64,000 nt of DNA from an uncultured Alteromonadaceae bacterium (GCA_913064725.1 CAJYAI010000001.1:1-64000); one strand, 5' to 3'; positions 18,617 through 28,020 are shown, numbered from the stretch's first letter. Notes: generated from the letters alone by a model not told the origin. Made by a program: numbers and translations.

Positions 18617-21466
18617 TTATAGATCGAGTCGAATATCGAGACCGTAGGTCGCCGGGTTGCCCCACTGATGCACGGCATAGCCCAGCGATGGGCCGTAGTT
18701 GTACCCAAACGTGCGGTACTCTTCATCCGTAATATTGCGACCCCAGAGCGCGAGGCTAACGCTACGACTATCCTCGAGTTCTCTGCTGAAGGTTAGACGT
18801 GCATTGACAAGCGTTCTTTCCTGGTTAGTTGCTTGATCTAGGTTCACCGGAACCGGGTTATTGCCACTTCCGTAGTTGCCGGGCACGGTATTTATGCTCA
18901 CCGTCTCATCTTTATAAGCTGCTGACAGTTGGAAGTCTAACGAGTTACCACCTGCGTTCAAAAGTGCCCAATCCATGATGAGGTTGTACTCATTATCGGG
19001 TGTCAGACCTTGTGATGGCGGAATGTTTAAGCCTAGATAGATCGGGTAGTCGTCGAAGTCACGATTAGTGTAGGCATACTGGGCACGCAACTGGAGAGTG
19101 TCAGTGGCCAACCAAGCAATATCTAGTTCCAGCCCTTCAGTGCTGAATTTAGCCGCATTAACTACGTCGGTAGAGATTGATCCAGAGTCCGTCTTAACCA
19201 CGCTGACTTGAACGTCATCGTAATCGTAGCTGTAGTACGCGCCGTTGATGCGCAGTCGACCATCAGCGAGGGTTGATTTCACGCCCACTTCAAAGCTGGC
19301 GATCGTCTCCTCGGAGAAGTCATCACCTGTGCCGGTATCACTATTGAACGCGCCGCCGTTAAAACCCCCGGCACGATAACCGGTGGTGTAGCTCGCATAG
19401 AAGTTAGTGTTGTCATCCAGGCTGTACTCGGCCACTAAACGGCCGGACGTATTGCTGAACTCCTGCTCGTTGTAATTGCCATAAACGCCGGGTGTTTCTG
19501 GGATATTACCAATACCATCAAGGTCACCCACGTAGCCGAACGTCAGACTTCTGGGTGTATTTTGAAGTGTTAGCGAGGCAACCGCTCCATCTACCTGCGC
19601 CTGTACAATCTCTTCAGGCGTTCCCGCTGGGAATTGGCTTCTCACAAACGCCTCGGTACCGCTTATGGTGAGCGAGTTTGCGATGGAGTCACCAATAGCT
19701 GCTCCAATATAAGCCTCAACGCCTCCGGCAGGAAAGTCGCGCCAGCGGTAGGTCATGTACTTTGTCTCTTCGTTATAACGAAGACCTGCGGTAAATGACC
19801 ACTTGTCAGAGGCGCGCCATGTGACTTCGCCAAAGACTGATTGCGCATCGCCGCCTGCGTCAAAACCGCGGCTTGCAGAGCTCGCTAAAGTGTAAGTTGG
19901 ATTCTGAATATTTCGCATCTCGCCGAAATCTTCCCAATCGTAGAAGCCGACGACCCAATCCAACGAATCAGTTGAGCCTAAAATCTGCAGTTCGTGGCTT
20001 TCCTGCTCGTAGCTGTTGGCGAGGTCGGTCCAGAAAATACCGTCATCACCATTGGCGTTAATCGCATCGATCATGTCCAAAGCCAAGCTGAAATTATACG
20101 TCGGTACAGTCGGGTCTCGAGGATCATCCGATACGATCGGAATATTTGTGAACGCAGCCTCTTGCCCAGCGGGACAAGGCCCAGCTTGGAAGGTAGCTGT
20201 GCAGAACGGTAGAGAGGCAGGGACAACTTGACCAAACAAGGCGCCACCAATGGTTTGAAGAGTCAAGCTACTCCTTACACCTGACGCGACTGAGTTATCG
20301 ATACCGTCGAGATCGCTAAGTGAGCGGTCATTCATGGTTCTGTCACCATATATGTATTTGATGCTGACAGCCTCACTGAGCTCGTAATTTACAGTGAGCG
20401 TGTGTGTTTCGTTTTCGACATCGGCGAAGCTCGCAACATCGCTCGAACCGGCGCCAAAATATGAATCTCCGTCGTCCAGTACGCCATTGGCCCAGTCTAC
20501 GAAGTCATTTGACCAACCTAGGAACTGCTGTATCTGTGGAAGATTAGGTAGCAGACCGAACTGAACTGACTGTGCGACACCACCCGCAAGTGCCTGAACG
20601 GTAGCAATTTGCGATGTGCTGTCGATAGGGACGTTTGCTGGATCACCACCGGCAGCGAGATAGCCATTCAAAGCAGCGGTGGAGGGGTTGAGGCCTGTCG
20701 GCTTATTCCAGTTATCCAGCTCACCGTTTACATTGCTCTGCGAATAGGCGTAATCAACGCTCAATCGATCTGTCGCATCCCAGGCAAGTGCGACCCGGAA
20801 ACCATCACGGTCGATGCTATTGAAGCCGTCCATATTGGGGTTGGTATTGTCGTAGAACGCATCGCGCTGACGATCATTGACCGAAATCGCTGTGCGGAAC
20901 GTGTCGGAGAAGGGGATGTCAGCACGCACAGAGTACTCTTGGGCACTGTAGTTACCTATCGTGCCACGAACGGTAAGTCCCATTTCGTCAGATGGCGCTT
21001 TGCTGATGTAGTTAATCGCACCTGAGGTTGAGTTGCGGCCCGACAGCGTGCCCTGTGGACCTTTCAATATCTCGATTCGAGCAAGGTCTACAATGTCGGG
21101 CGAGCTGCCCTGATTCTTACCAATATAGACGCCATCCACGTACCGACCAGCTGCTGGGTCAACATCAATCTGAGGTTGGCCATCTCCGATACCACGTATC
21201 ACAAATGCTGTCGAAGAGCCGCCCGCTGGCGATCCATAGCCCTGAACCCCAACGACTGAATTAAGAAGGTCGAGATTATTATTGATTCCGCGTTCCTGGA
21301 TGTCTCTCTCGGTGAGGGCTTCAATCGAAATCGGAGTATCTTGAATGCTGGCTTCGCGGCGCTCTGCCGTTACTATGACTTCCTCGAGTTGCGCGAACGC
21401 CGTTTCAGCGGTCAGAACTGCCAGGACGGCCGTCGCTAGGAGCGACTTAGGGCTAGATGGCTTCAT
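18617..21466 (-). CDS. TonB-dependent outer-membrane receptor
   Basis: A complete 949-residue receptor. A signal peptide ends at about residue 25 (AETAFA/QLEE). A TonB-box-like stretch EEVIVTAERRE follows at about residues 28-38, then a plug domain with VIRGIG, a PQGTLSGRNS segment (about residues 137-146), then a 22-strand-type barrel. The C-terminus is LDIRLDL. This N-terminal form (EEVIVTA, TPISIEAL, GPQGTL.GRN.T.GAIN) is the version expanded in marine proteobacteria that use lipids, terpenoids and aromatic compounds. GAGG lies near the ATG. Its upstream region contains CAAACGGACTAC (21687-21698). Transport of a steroid is inference from context. Confidence 0.93.
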   Translation of the reverse strand: MKPSSPKSLLATAVLAVLTAETAFAQLEEVIVTAERREASIQDTPISIEALTERDIQERGINNNLDLLNSVVGVQGYGSPAGGSSTAFVIRGIGDGQPQIDVDPAAGRYVDGVYIGKNQGSSPDIVDLARIEILKGPQGTLSGRNSTSGAINYISKAPSDEMGLTVRGTIGNYSAQEYSVRADIPFSDTFRTAISVNDRQRDAFYDNTNPNMDGFNSIDRDGFRVALAWDATDRLSVDYAYSQSNVNGELDNWNKPTGLNPSTAALNGYLAAGGDPANVPIDSTSQIATVQALAGGVAQSVQFGLLPNLPQIQQFLGWSNDFVDWANGVLDDGDSYFGAGSSDVASFADVENETHTLTVNYELSEAVSIKYIYGDRTMNDRSLSDLDGIDNSVASGVRSSLTLQTIGGALFGQVVPASLPFCTATFQAGPCPAGQEAAFTNIPIVSDDPRDPTVPTYNFSLALDMIDAINANGDDGIFWTDLANSYEQESHELQILGSTDSLDWVVGFYDWEDFGEMRNIQNPTYTLASSASRGFDAGGDAQSVFGEVTWRASDKWSFTAGLRYNEETKYMTYRWRDFPAGGVEAYIGAAIGDSIANSLTISGTEAFVRSQFPAGTPEEIVQAQVDGAVASLTLQNTPRSLTFGYVGDLDGIGNIPETPGVYGNYNEQEFSNTSGRLVAEYSLDDNTNFYASYTTGYRAGGFNGGAFNSDTGTGDDFSEETIASFEVGVKSTLADGRLRINGAYYSYDYDDVQVSVVKTDSGSISTDVVNAAKFSTEGLELDIAWLATDTLQLRAQYAYTNRDFDDYPIYLGLNIPPSQGLTPDNEYNLIMDWALLNAGGNSLDFQLSAAYKDETVSINTVPGNYGSGNNPVPVNLDQATNQERTLVNARLTFSRELEDSRSVSLALWGRNITDEEYRTFGYNYGPSLGYAVHQWGNPATYGLDIRLDL

Positions 21467-21902
21467 TGTATTAACCTCATTGTTAGAGTTATTGGCGGAT
21501 AGAGTATTTCCGTCTTTTCTTACCTTGCCAGACCACTTGCATCAGTCAACCCCTTAGCGGCTGATTTAACGGGTGATCTTGCACTGCAACTTACTGCTGG
21601 CAGTTCTCAGTCTGTCGGCATTTTGTTCATATAGTGTGTCTGAAGCTGCCGGAGGAGGGAATGCCTGTCTATCCGTGGTTTTAGAACAAACGGACTACCT
21701 CGGAACGTCAAGATTTCGGGGGTTCTGCTGCGTCTTACCGACTTTTTCCAAATTTGTAACGCTTGACGGAAGCGAGGTAGCTTCGACAGTCAGCCGCCTT
21801 CCTCCGCGCGATCACCGAGGTTACGACTCGTAGATCAAGGCGGTGCTCTTAAAAACCGAACCTTAGTAAACTTACGAGGCTAGTCTTTCTAGCCGTCTGC
21901 CT
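21467..21902. other. Intergenic region upstream of TonB receptor
   Basis: A long non-coding stretch before the receptor. Nearest the gene are the ribosome site (GAGG) and, on the minus strand, a TTGACT that could serve as a -35 element, without a clear -10 partner. At 21687-21698 lies the shared CAAACGGACTAC element; TCCGT (21672-21676) and ACGGA (21690-21694) form a small inverted repeat around it. A weak 86-codon GTG-started frame (21573-21833) looks non-coding. Confidence 0.5.
21687..21698 (+). promoter_or_regulatory. CAAAYGGAYTAC element upstream of TonB receptor
   Basis: CAAACGGACTAC differs from the tandem sites at 15886 and 15906 only at the two pyrimidine positions. It lies about 220 bases upstream of the receptor start, on the strand opposite to the gene. 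Its role is inferred from its recurrence in intergenic DNA next to steroid genes. Confidence 0.5.
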
Positions 21903-21966
21903 AGCGGTTTTTATAGCAGCGTTTCCAGCGGTTTTTGTAGCAGCGTTTATAAGTAGCAACGTTTAT
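21903..21966. repeat. Tandem repeat covering the end of an SDR gene
   Basis: Two 24-base units (21903-21926 and 21927-21950) differ at three positions (one internal, two at the end), and a shortened third unit (21951-21966) follows. The third unit contains the TAA stop of the minus-strand SDR (21963-21965). The copies lie directly downstream of that gene, as if its 3' end had been duplicated outward. Confidence 0.75.
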
Positions 21967-22712
21967 AAATAGGGCATTTGAATGGTTGAGCTGTTATCAA
22001 CGCGGATTTCGGCCCCGTTAATGTGGCGGGACTCATGACTGGCTAAAAAGTAAATCACGTCAGTGACCGCTTCGGGCTCGCAGGCGAAGCTATACGCCTT
22101 CATCGCCTGATCGGGTGTCATTTCGGGAAACTCGCCCTTCATGTGCGTGACCATGTCGGTCAAAATACCGTCCGGGTGAATGCTGTTACAGCGGATGGGT
22201 AGCTGATTTGTCTGGCAGTGAACTGCGACGCTCATGGTGAGACTTCTCACCGCCGCTTTGGCCGCACCATAGGCGATAAAATGAGGGTATCCGGCCACGG
22301 CTGAGGACGAGGATAGATTGATAATGGAGGCCGCATCGCTCTTTTTCAGCGCGTCTAGCATGTACTTCATTCCGAGAAATACCGACGTGCTGTTGACCTC
22401 CATCATGTGTTTGAAGTCTTCCACAGAGGAAGTTTCGATGGTGTAGGTCATTAAAATGGCCGCATTGTTGACCAGTACATCAAGTTTGCCATGCTGACCT
22501 ATCGTTGACTCGGCAAGACTCATCCAATCGGCTTCACTCGTCACATCACAGGTTTGATAGCTGACATGGTCGTGCTCGAAGAGCCCCTCAGGAAGACGTA
22601 TATCGGTGCCTATTACCGTATAACCGCACTCAGCGAACTTCCTTACCGTTGATTGACCAACGCCGCCCGCGGCGCCGGTGATGACTGCAACTCGTCTCTC
22701 TGACTGGGACAC
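21963..22712 (-). CDS. SDR family oxidoreductase
   Basis: A 249-residue short-chain dehydrogenase. The cofactor motif is TGAAGGVGQS (about residues 12-21), NNAA is near residue 86, and the catalytic Ser-Tyr-Lys set lies in SSSSAVAGYPHFIAYGAAK, with the intact YGAAK. The aspartate in GTDIRLPE after strand beta2 suggests NAD preference. The C-terminus ends in the usual INGAEIRVD pattern. Likely a hydroxysteroid or hydroxyacyl dehydrogenase by context. It diverges from the SDR at 23022 across about 300 bases. Confidence 0.85.
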   Translation of the reverse strand: MSQSERRVAVITGAAGGVGQSTVRKFAECGYTVIGTDIRLPEGLFEHDHVSYQTCDVTSEADWMSLAESTIGQHGKLDVLVNNAAILMTYTIETSSVEDFKHMMEVNSTSVFLGMKYMLDALKKSDAASIINLSSSSAVAGYPHFIAYGAAKAAVRSLTMSVAVHCQTNQLPIRCNSIHPDGILTDMVTHMKGEFPEMTPDQAMKAYSFACEPEAVTDVIYFLASHESRHINGAEIRVDNSSTIQMPYL

Positions 22713-23021
22713 TAAATACCTCCAAAACGTCGGTTATCGAACCATTCAAGCGCGGCAAACAAGCCCGGGCCAATTGTACTATGGGCAAAGGCAAATACCG
22801 TGTCTGGACCTCACGGGCCGACGGCATACCATGAACGTAAGTGCTGACACTGCCTGCCCACACTGCCTATCTAGAGTGCCAAGGCTAGCGGTAGTACTGC
22901 AAGCGCGGATGTCTGCGCAAACGGACCATGCAAGACCGACGCTCTCCATCACCGAGTATTGACAATGCTGTTAGGAGAGCAAAAAGTAGCTTTGAAGATC
23001 ATGGGGAGTGAGGTTAAAAGC
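22713..23021. other. Divergent intergenic region between two SDR genes
   Basis: No convincing gene is seen. CAAACGGACCAT at 22918-22929 matches the CAAAYGGAYTAC element at 10 of 12 positions and lies about 90 bases upstream of the plus-strand SDR. The plus-strand frame is open from 22959, but only the start at 23022 has a good ribosome site. Confidence 0.4.
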
Positions 23022-23801
23022 ATGCTACTGAAGGATAAGGTTGTGGTTATCAGCGGCGTTGGTCCGGGGCTTGGACAGTCGCTCGCCAAGATGGCAGCGC
23101 AAGAGGGTGCCGCAGTCGTATTGGGTGCCCGTAGTCAGGATTTTATCGATAAGGTTGCGGCGGAGATTCGTGACGCGGGTGGGCGCGTTGTGGCCCACAG
23201 TACGGATGTCACCTCGACGGAGCAATGCCAGGCACTGGTCTCCGCGGGCGTTGCGGCCTTTGGAAAAATTGACGGCTTAGTCAACAGCGCCTATGCCCAT
23301 GGTGATTGGGCGCCGGCTGATGTGTCAGACCCCGATAAAATGGGTGACGTCATTAATGTGATTTGCCAGGGAGCGCTTCGGATGGCACAGGCATGCGCGC
23401 CACATATGCAGGCCGCAGGTGGCGGCTCGATCGTCAACGTCTCTACCATGTCGACAGTTAAGCCATTTTCAGGTGAGACGATGTACGCGGCTGGCAAGGG
23501 GGCGCTCAATGCACTTACGCGACACATGGCGAATGATTTTGGCAAGTTTTCAATCCGGGTAAATGCGTTGCGCATGGGTTGGATTGGCGGTGCGCCGGTT
23601 TACGCGTTTATTGACTCTCAAGTCGCTGCGGGAGCCGATCGGGACACGGTCGTACGGGGCATTACCGATCGCATTCCCTTAGGCGTTATTCCGCCTGAGG
23701 CCGACTGTGCCAAAGCTGTTCTGGCGTTTCTGTCCGATTACTCTGCGGTGATTACAGGGACATCGGTAGACGTGAACGGTGGCGAGTACATGGCACCCTA
23801 A
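23022..23801 (+). CDS. SDR family oxidoreductase
   Basis: A 259-residue SDR beginning MLLKDKVVVISGVGPGLG. I chose the ATG at 23022 because GGGAGTGAGG lies just upstream and the protein then begins at the usual distance from the glycine motif; the frame is open further up to 22959. The catalytic segment is YAAGK (in FSGETMYAAGKGALN). Threonine takes the place of the usual catalytic serine in VSTMSTV. NSAYAHG replaces NNAG. The long C-terminal loop with a PVYAFID segment could bind a bulky substrate. The SRPBCC gene follows 41 bases downstream, probably in the same operon. Confidence 0.83.
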   Translation: MLLKDKVVVISGVGPGLGQSLAKMAAQEGAAVVLGARSQDFIDKVAAEIRDAGGRVVAHSTDVTSTEQCQALVSAGVAAFGKIDGLVNSAYAHGDWAPADVSDPDKMGDVINVICQGALRMAQACAPHMQAAGGGSIVNVSTMSTVKPFSGETMYAAGKGALNALTRHMANDFGKFSIRVNALRMGWIGGAPVYAFIDSQVAAGADRDTVVRGITDRIPLGVIPPEADCAKAVLAFLSDYSAVITGTSVDVNGGEYMAP

Positions 23802-23842
23802 TTCATCTTAGTGATGAGTATTGAGCTTCAAAGGAAAGAGAC

Positions 23843-24322
23843 ATGACCGAAGATGAAAAACTGGCTTTAGACCCAAACGCGATCGTCCGTTCGATAACCG
23901 TACAGATCGACGCACCTGCTCAGATCGTGTGGGATGTGCTGGTCGATTTTGACCGCTACCGTGACTGGAATCCCTTTTGTGTTGAGGCCTCGGGCGTTCT
24001 CGCAGTCGGTGAACCATTGACAATGAAACTCAAGAGCTACACGGAGGAAGGGCAGTACTTCGATAACGTCGAGATCATCACTGAAATCAATGAACCCCGT
24101 TTGGTTTCATGGTCGGCGCCTTGGGTGGATGAATGGCCATATCCAGCGAGAAGAGATCAATTCGTTGTGTCTACTGGCCCTGACAGCTGTGAGTATTACT
24201 CAACCGATGCTTTTTTGGGGCCACACGGGATACATGTCATGCGTTTCGCAGGGCCCTGGGTGAAGCGAGCTTTTGATGACACCGCATATGCTTTGAAAGC
24301 GCACGTAGAAGGGACGTCATAG
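23843..24322 (+). CDS. SRPBCC (START/polyketide-cyclase-like) protein
   Basis: A 159-residue protein with the helix-grip fold signature: ITVQIDAPAQIVWDVLVDFDRYRDWNPF at residues 14-41. The family binds hydrophobic ligands in a deep cavity, sometimes catalysing cyclisation or isomerisation. GGAAAGAG precedes the ATG. It probably forms an operon with the SDR upstream. A second SRPBCC protein with the same VW..I.DF..Y..WNPF pattern is at 38200-38670. Binding of a steroid intermediate is inference. Confidence 0.8.
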   Translation: MTEDEKLALDPNAIVRSITVQIDAPAQIVWDVLVDFDRYRDWNPFCVEASGVLAVGEPLTMKLKSYTEEGQYFDNVEIITEINEPRLVSWSAPWVDEWPYPARRDQFVVSTGPDSCEYYSTDAFLGPHGIHVMRFAGPWVKRAFDDTAYALKAHVEGTS

Positions 24323-24356
24323 CGGCTTATGGCTCGCGAAGTTGCGTCGGGGCGGC

Positions 24357-25502
24357 TCAAAAGTAAGCCTGTGTGTAACGAGCAAATTGTTGGTGCAAGC
24401 TCTCCGCGTCGAATCCAAAGTCAGACAGCTGATAATGATGTTCGGGACGACTTTCTCGTTCGTTAAAGGCTCGCCAGTGTGCCATTTCCGCCAACGCCTC
24501 AGACGTGAGCTCCAAGCCCGCGAAGTTGTAGATTTTCCGAATTTCCGTCTCGGGGTTAGCCACTGTGTCCATGAAGTAGAGGTCAAGATAGCGCGCCTCA
24601 GGGTGTGTGGCCCGATAGTCCATTGTTTTGGCCAGTCCCTTGGCCCATTTGGCTGCCCAATTCTGTGCCAGCGCAGGTGCATTCAAGTCATCGCTAAAGG
24701 GCTGCGCTAGCGCTGCCATCATGCTGCCGTAAGAGGGAATAACATCGATGGGGTGCCGATGTGTCTGCACCACCGCAGCGTCTGGGAAGCGTTTAAATAA
24801 ATACTCGGGGTAATGCAGGTGGTGTGGCGTTTTCAGTAACCAGCGCGTCCCCGTCTGTCCTTTCCTGCGCTTTTGCCACTGCAAAAACTGAAGGCACCGG
24901 TAAAGGTAGTCATAACCTGCAGACTGGTCTTGTTCATAAAGCCAGTCGCCAAACTCCGGAATGTGGGCGTAGCATTCGGGCACGGTGCTCATAAACGAGT
25001 GCTCGAGCAGCATGATCTCTTCGTCGGGTGCTCGGGCATCCATTGGGTGAATGGCCGCGAGCTCAGGTGCGGCTTCTAACATCGCTGTCACCTCAGCCTC
25101 TGAAATGCCGATGCGCTCATCCTCACGCTCGAAATCGTCGGCAAGCGGCACGGGTTGGCGGACTTCGTACCAAATGGGTGCTAGCAGTGATGTATCTGTC
25201 GCGATGGTGCGATGCAGCATGGTGGTGCCTGTTCTAGGCAGGCCCACGACGACAATTGGGCGTTCAATGGTCTCCTCAAGAATCTCGGGATGCTTCTCGA
25301 CCCAGGCCTCCATACGGAGTCGATTGGTCAGCAGATCGCGGAGTCTTGCGCCATGAAAGCCAACACCTACCTCGTTGAGCGAGGCCTCCGTGTTAAGGGC
25401 CTTGAGTAAGCGATCCAGTAGTGGCTCAAATTCATCATCGATAAATACGCGTCGCTCGGCCTGAACAAGGGCTTCCCGCTTAAGAGTCCGTATATCCAGC
25501 AT
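24357..25502 (-). CDS. PAPS-dependent sulfotransferase family protein
   Basis: A 381-residue protein with the 5'-phosphosulfate-binding loop VVVGLPRTGTT (PRTGTT at residues 89-94) and a downstream TPHHLHYPEYLFKRFPDA segment typical of bacterial sulfotransferases. Enzymes of this fold transfer sulfate from PAPS to hydroxyl groups. Sulfotransferase-like genes of this length also lie beside kshA in the actinobacterial cholesterol region (Rv3529c, from memory), so a conserved steroid-linked role is likely, though not necessarily sulfation. It is the last of a minus-strand series; a DUF1214 gene ends 106 bases upstream. Confidence 0.82.
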   Translation of the reverse strand: MLDIRTLKREALVQAERRVFIDDEFEPLLDRLLKALNTEASLNEVGVGFHGARLRDLLTNRLRMEAWVEKHPEILEETIERPIVVVGLPRTGTTMLHRTIATDTSLLAPIWYEVRQPVPLADDFEREDERIGISEAEVTAMLEAAPELAAIHPMDARAPDEEIMLLEHSFMSTVPECYAHIPEFGDWLYEQDQSAGYDYLYRCLQFLQWQKRRKGQTGTRWLLKTPHHLHYPEYLFKRFPDAAVVQTHRHPIDVIPSYGSMMAALAQPFSDDLNAPALAQNWAAKWAKGLAKTMDYRATHPEARYLDLYFMDTVANPETEIRKIYNFAGLELTSEALAEMAHWRAFNERESRPEHHYQLSDFGFDAESLHQQFARYTQAYF

Positions 25503-25608
25503 TAGTCGATCGCCTCATTCGTTTTTTTACTATTGGGTTGGCCACTCCGTGGTCGGTTGGATTGGCGCATAACCCGTGGCGTTTGACACGAACCATCCGG
25601 GTCATTAA

Positions 25609-26685
25609 TCAATCTCGAGTCATAACCGGTACGATCTCCACATGTGGATGCACAGGATCATCTGTCCCCACCCAGCGAAAACATAAGGTACCTTCGGTAT
25701 GACCTGCCGTGGATAAGGTATTCACGGCATCGCTAGCAGCCGGTGTCACGATGAGCGTAACGGAGCCGTCGGCATCCACCTCTGCTGTGTGTTTATTGAT
25801 GGATATCCGGTGGTAACGATAGTCGAGCGACTCCATCCAGTAATTATCGACCTGAAGGTTCCAGGTCTGACACTCGGGGATGCGATCGAGGCGAATCCGG
25901 AAAGCTTGATCCGCCTCGAGTCGGAAGTGTCCGTGGTAGTAAATAATATTGGGGTCCCCACCGACTGACTGGCAGAAAGACTGGTCCCATAAGGGCAGGG
26001 TATTTGGATTCTCGATGATCTGTTGGCTCCAGCGAGCAAACAACCCCAGGGTGTTCTGATAAAACGCGATGGCCTTGTCAAAGTTAGCCGTCGCCCTAGC
26101 TAAGTTTAGGGGTGCGGGTGTTGCACCACTGTCGCGCCGCCGGACATCAAAGACCGCTGGGCTCTCCGCGGTCCGATCTAAAAAGGTTTGTCGGATCAGC
26201 AGTGACTCGCTGTCTTCATCGATCGGTAGCCAGTTGCCCTCGTGCTCATGCCGGCTTAGGACGATTTGGAAGGAGCCATCGTCGGCCGTTATCAGGGCGT
26301 TGCTATCGAGAAATCCAGTTTCAATTTGTTTGAAGTTCTCCGCATAACTGCCTTTGCTGGTAGCCATGCTGATGTAGTCCACGGTCCCCCGATGACCCGT
26401 GAGTATGTAGTCAAAGCGTCCGTCGATGACTGCTTTTTCATAGATGTTATCGGGATTGTCGGCGCCGATCTTAATGGTTTCGTGAGAGGGCTTGTAGAGC
26501 TCTGGAAACTCGGGGTCGTTAAATTCTACGTACCACTCGAGGGCTGCACGCGCAATTCTCGATAAATAGCGCAATCCCTCGGCCTGAGTCTGCTCGTCCT
26601 GCGGTACGCCGGGCTCCGTCAGCAGTGAGCCAGCTGCCTTTAGGGTGTCACAGAACGTTTCCCATTTAGCCTTGCTAACGCTCAT
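25609..26685 (-). CDS. DUF1214 domain-containing protein
   Basis: A 358-residue protein. The C-terminal half carries the DUF1214 pattern, including QSFCQSVGGDPNIIYYHGHF and the LDRIPECQTWNLQVDNYWMES region (about residues 245-290). No signal peptide is visible. The biochemical function is not established. It follows the NTF2-like gene by eight bases and is part of the run 31169 to 25609. DUF1214 proteins near sulfotransferase and SDR genes also occur in actinobacterial cholesterol loci (recollection, not checked). Confidence 0.75.
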   Translation of the reverse strand: MSVSKAKWETFCDTLKAAGSLLTEPGVPQDEQTQAEGLRYLSRIARAALEWYVEFNDPEFPELYKPSHETIKIGADNPDNIYEKAVIDGRFDYILTGHRGTVDYISMATSKGSYAENFKQIETGFLDSNALITADDGSFQIVLSRHEHEGNWLPIDEDSESLLIRQTFLDRTAESPAVFDVRRRDSGATPAPLNLARATANFDKAIAFYQNTLGLFARWSQQIIENPNTLPLWDQSFCQSVGGDPNIIYYHGHFRLEADQAFRIRLDRIPECQTWNLQVDNYWMESLDYRYHRISINKHTAEVDADGSVTLIVTPAASDAVNTLSTAGHTEGTLCFRWVGTDDPVHPHVEIVPVMTRD

Positions 26686-26693
26686 GCTGCAGC

Positions 26694-27206
26694 TTACGAC
26701 GCTTCGGTGACAAGGCCGGGCGCACTGCCAATCTGCTCGATTGCGACGACACCGTTATCAGAATTGAGAAAGAGATTTGACATGAGCGTGTATCGCGAGA
26801 CGCGCATCTTCCACTCGCCATCGACCCGCGCATATTCATCCTCATAGTAGCCGCTCATGAGTTGAACTTGCTGCTGCTCGGTCTCCAACAACTGAAATCG
26901 CATGCGCCAACGACCTTTGGCCGTGTCGGGTCCCGTCATTTCAATCTCAGGGGCCGTGCCATGGTGCATGTCAACGTGAGTAGGGTGGCAGGCCAAGGAT
27001 TTAAAAACCGATATGAACGCGTCCATATCTGTGAACTCACCAATAAAACCGAAATCAATCAGAAAATTGTTCTCGTCGTAGCAGGCGCGCATACCCTGAA
27101 TATCGCGGGTATCACAAGCAAACCACCACCGCGCTTTGAGGCGTTTGATAGATTCAATGTCCTCGAGGGCTTGCACCCTCGAGGCGAGATCGAACTGATC
27201 GTTCAC
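26694..27206 (-). CDS. NTF2-like/SnoaL-like protein
   Basis: A 170-residue cone-shaped alpha+beta-barrel protein (NTF2-like). The N-terminal half has the usual IESIKRLKARWWFACDTRD helix and the CYDENNFLIDFG segment. This fold includes ketosteroid isomerase, dehydratases and hydroxylases. It does not keep the Tyr14/Asp38/Asp99 set of KSI in an obvious way. It starts four bases after the acetoacetate-decarboxylase-like gene stop, so co-translation is likely. Confidence 0.78.
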   Translation of the reverse strand: MNDQFDLASRVQALEDIESIKRLKARWWFACDTRDIQGMRACYDENNFLIDFGFIGEFTDMDAFISVFKSLACHPTHVDMHHGTAPEIEMTGPDTAKGRWRMRFQLLETEQQQVQLMSGYYEDEYARVDGEWKMRVSRYTLMSNLFLNSDNGVVAIEQIGSAPGLVTEAS

Positions 27207-27210
27207 AGAC

Positions 27211-27984
27211 TTACCGGGGAGGTGCGCCGTTTACACCGGGCCAACGAGATCCGGAGATTGTGTCGGCGTGCGGCAGGAAAGCGTCAGGGTCTAGTGGCTT
27301 CGATAGTGTGACCGAGCGATCGAGAAAAATAGGCCACCACAAATAAGCCGACAGCTGCTCCCGAAGGGGGAGTTTGCTTGCGAGAGGATCCCAAGGGCTG
27401 TCTCGAAGTACCACCTGCCCCTGAACGTTTTCCTTCCATGCGGTGCCGTATTTACTCGCTACGTGCACAACGTGTGGTGGAAAGTCATAGCCAGTGGCAG
27501 GACCACCAATACTGACGGCACGTGACACTTTGATCCACCACTCGTTCTGCACGAATTCATCACCGGGGTCAGAGGGCCCGTCACTCATGCCTTCGAATTC
27601 GAGGAAGGTATAACCTTGGTGTGTGCATTTCGCGCGCACCATTGGGCCGATGCGATGGTAGTCAATGTCGCAGGGGTACTTTGGTTGACCGTTTGTCTCC
27701 TGAGAGATGAATATGGCTGACTCCTGATCAATGCCGTACCCGAGCGTGTATTCACCTTCTATACCGTCAAAATCAGCGTTGACCGTCGTCACGACGCCGT
27801 ATTCAGGCACATCGGGAACGGGGAAGTTGTAGACCGTCAGGTTGACATTGGGTTCCTTGCCAACCGTGATGCCGGGTGGCAGTAAGGCCGCGATTGCCTC
27901 GGGATCAGTGCGGTAGTGAATCTTCAACATCGGCCAGTTGATGATGTCGCCGGTATTTCCCATTGGGGCTTGTGGTTCACTCAT
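27211..27984 (-). CDS. Acetoacetate decarboxylase family protein
   Basis: A 257-residue protein with the decarboxylase-family core: LTVYNFPVPDV, the GYGIDQESAIFISQETNGQPKYP segment and a later EFVQNEWWIKVSRAV. K102 in GQPK sits where the Schiff-base lysine region of acetoacetate decarboxylase lies. The family covers decarboxylases and aldolase- or dehydratase-like enzymes acting on beta-keto acids. It is third-last in the operon and follows the SDR at 28021 by 36 bases. Function in the steroid pathway is unproven. Confidence 0.72.
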   Translation of the reverse strand: MSEPQAPMGNTGDIINWPMLKIHYRTDPEAIAALLPPGITVGKEPNVNLTVYNFPVPDVPEYGVVTTVNADFDGIEGEYTLGYGIDQESAIFISQETNGQPKYPCDIDYHRIGPMVRAKCTHQGYTFLEFEGMSDGPSDPGDEFVQNEWWIKVSRAVSIGGPATGYDFPPHVVHVASKYGTAWKENVQGQVVLRDSPWDPLASKLPLREQLSAYLWWPIFLDRSVTLSKPLDPDAFLPHADTISGSRWPGVNGAPPR

Positions 27985-28020
27985 TTTATTATTCCTTGTG
28001 CCCTTGAACGTGTTGTGTGA

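Noticed and set aside
21573..21833. 86-codon plus-strand frame with a hydrophobic start between the TonB receptor and an SDR
   Set aside because: It starts with GTG without a ribosome site, has unusual composition after the start and covers the promoter region with the CAAACGGACTAC element.
22959..23021. Longer N-terminus for the SDR at 23022
   Set aside because: The upstream start lacks a ribosome site and adds residues not seen in the family, while 23022 has GGGAGTGAGG before it.
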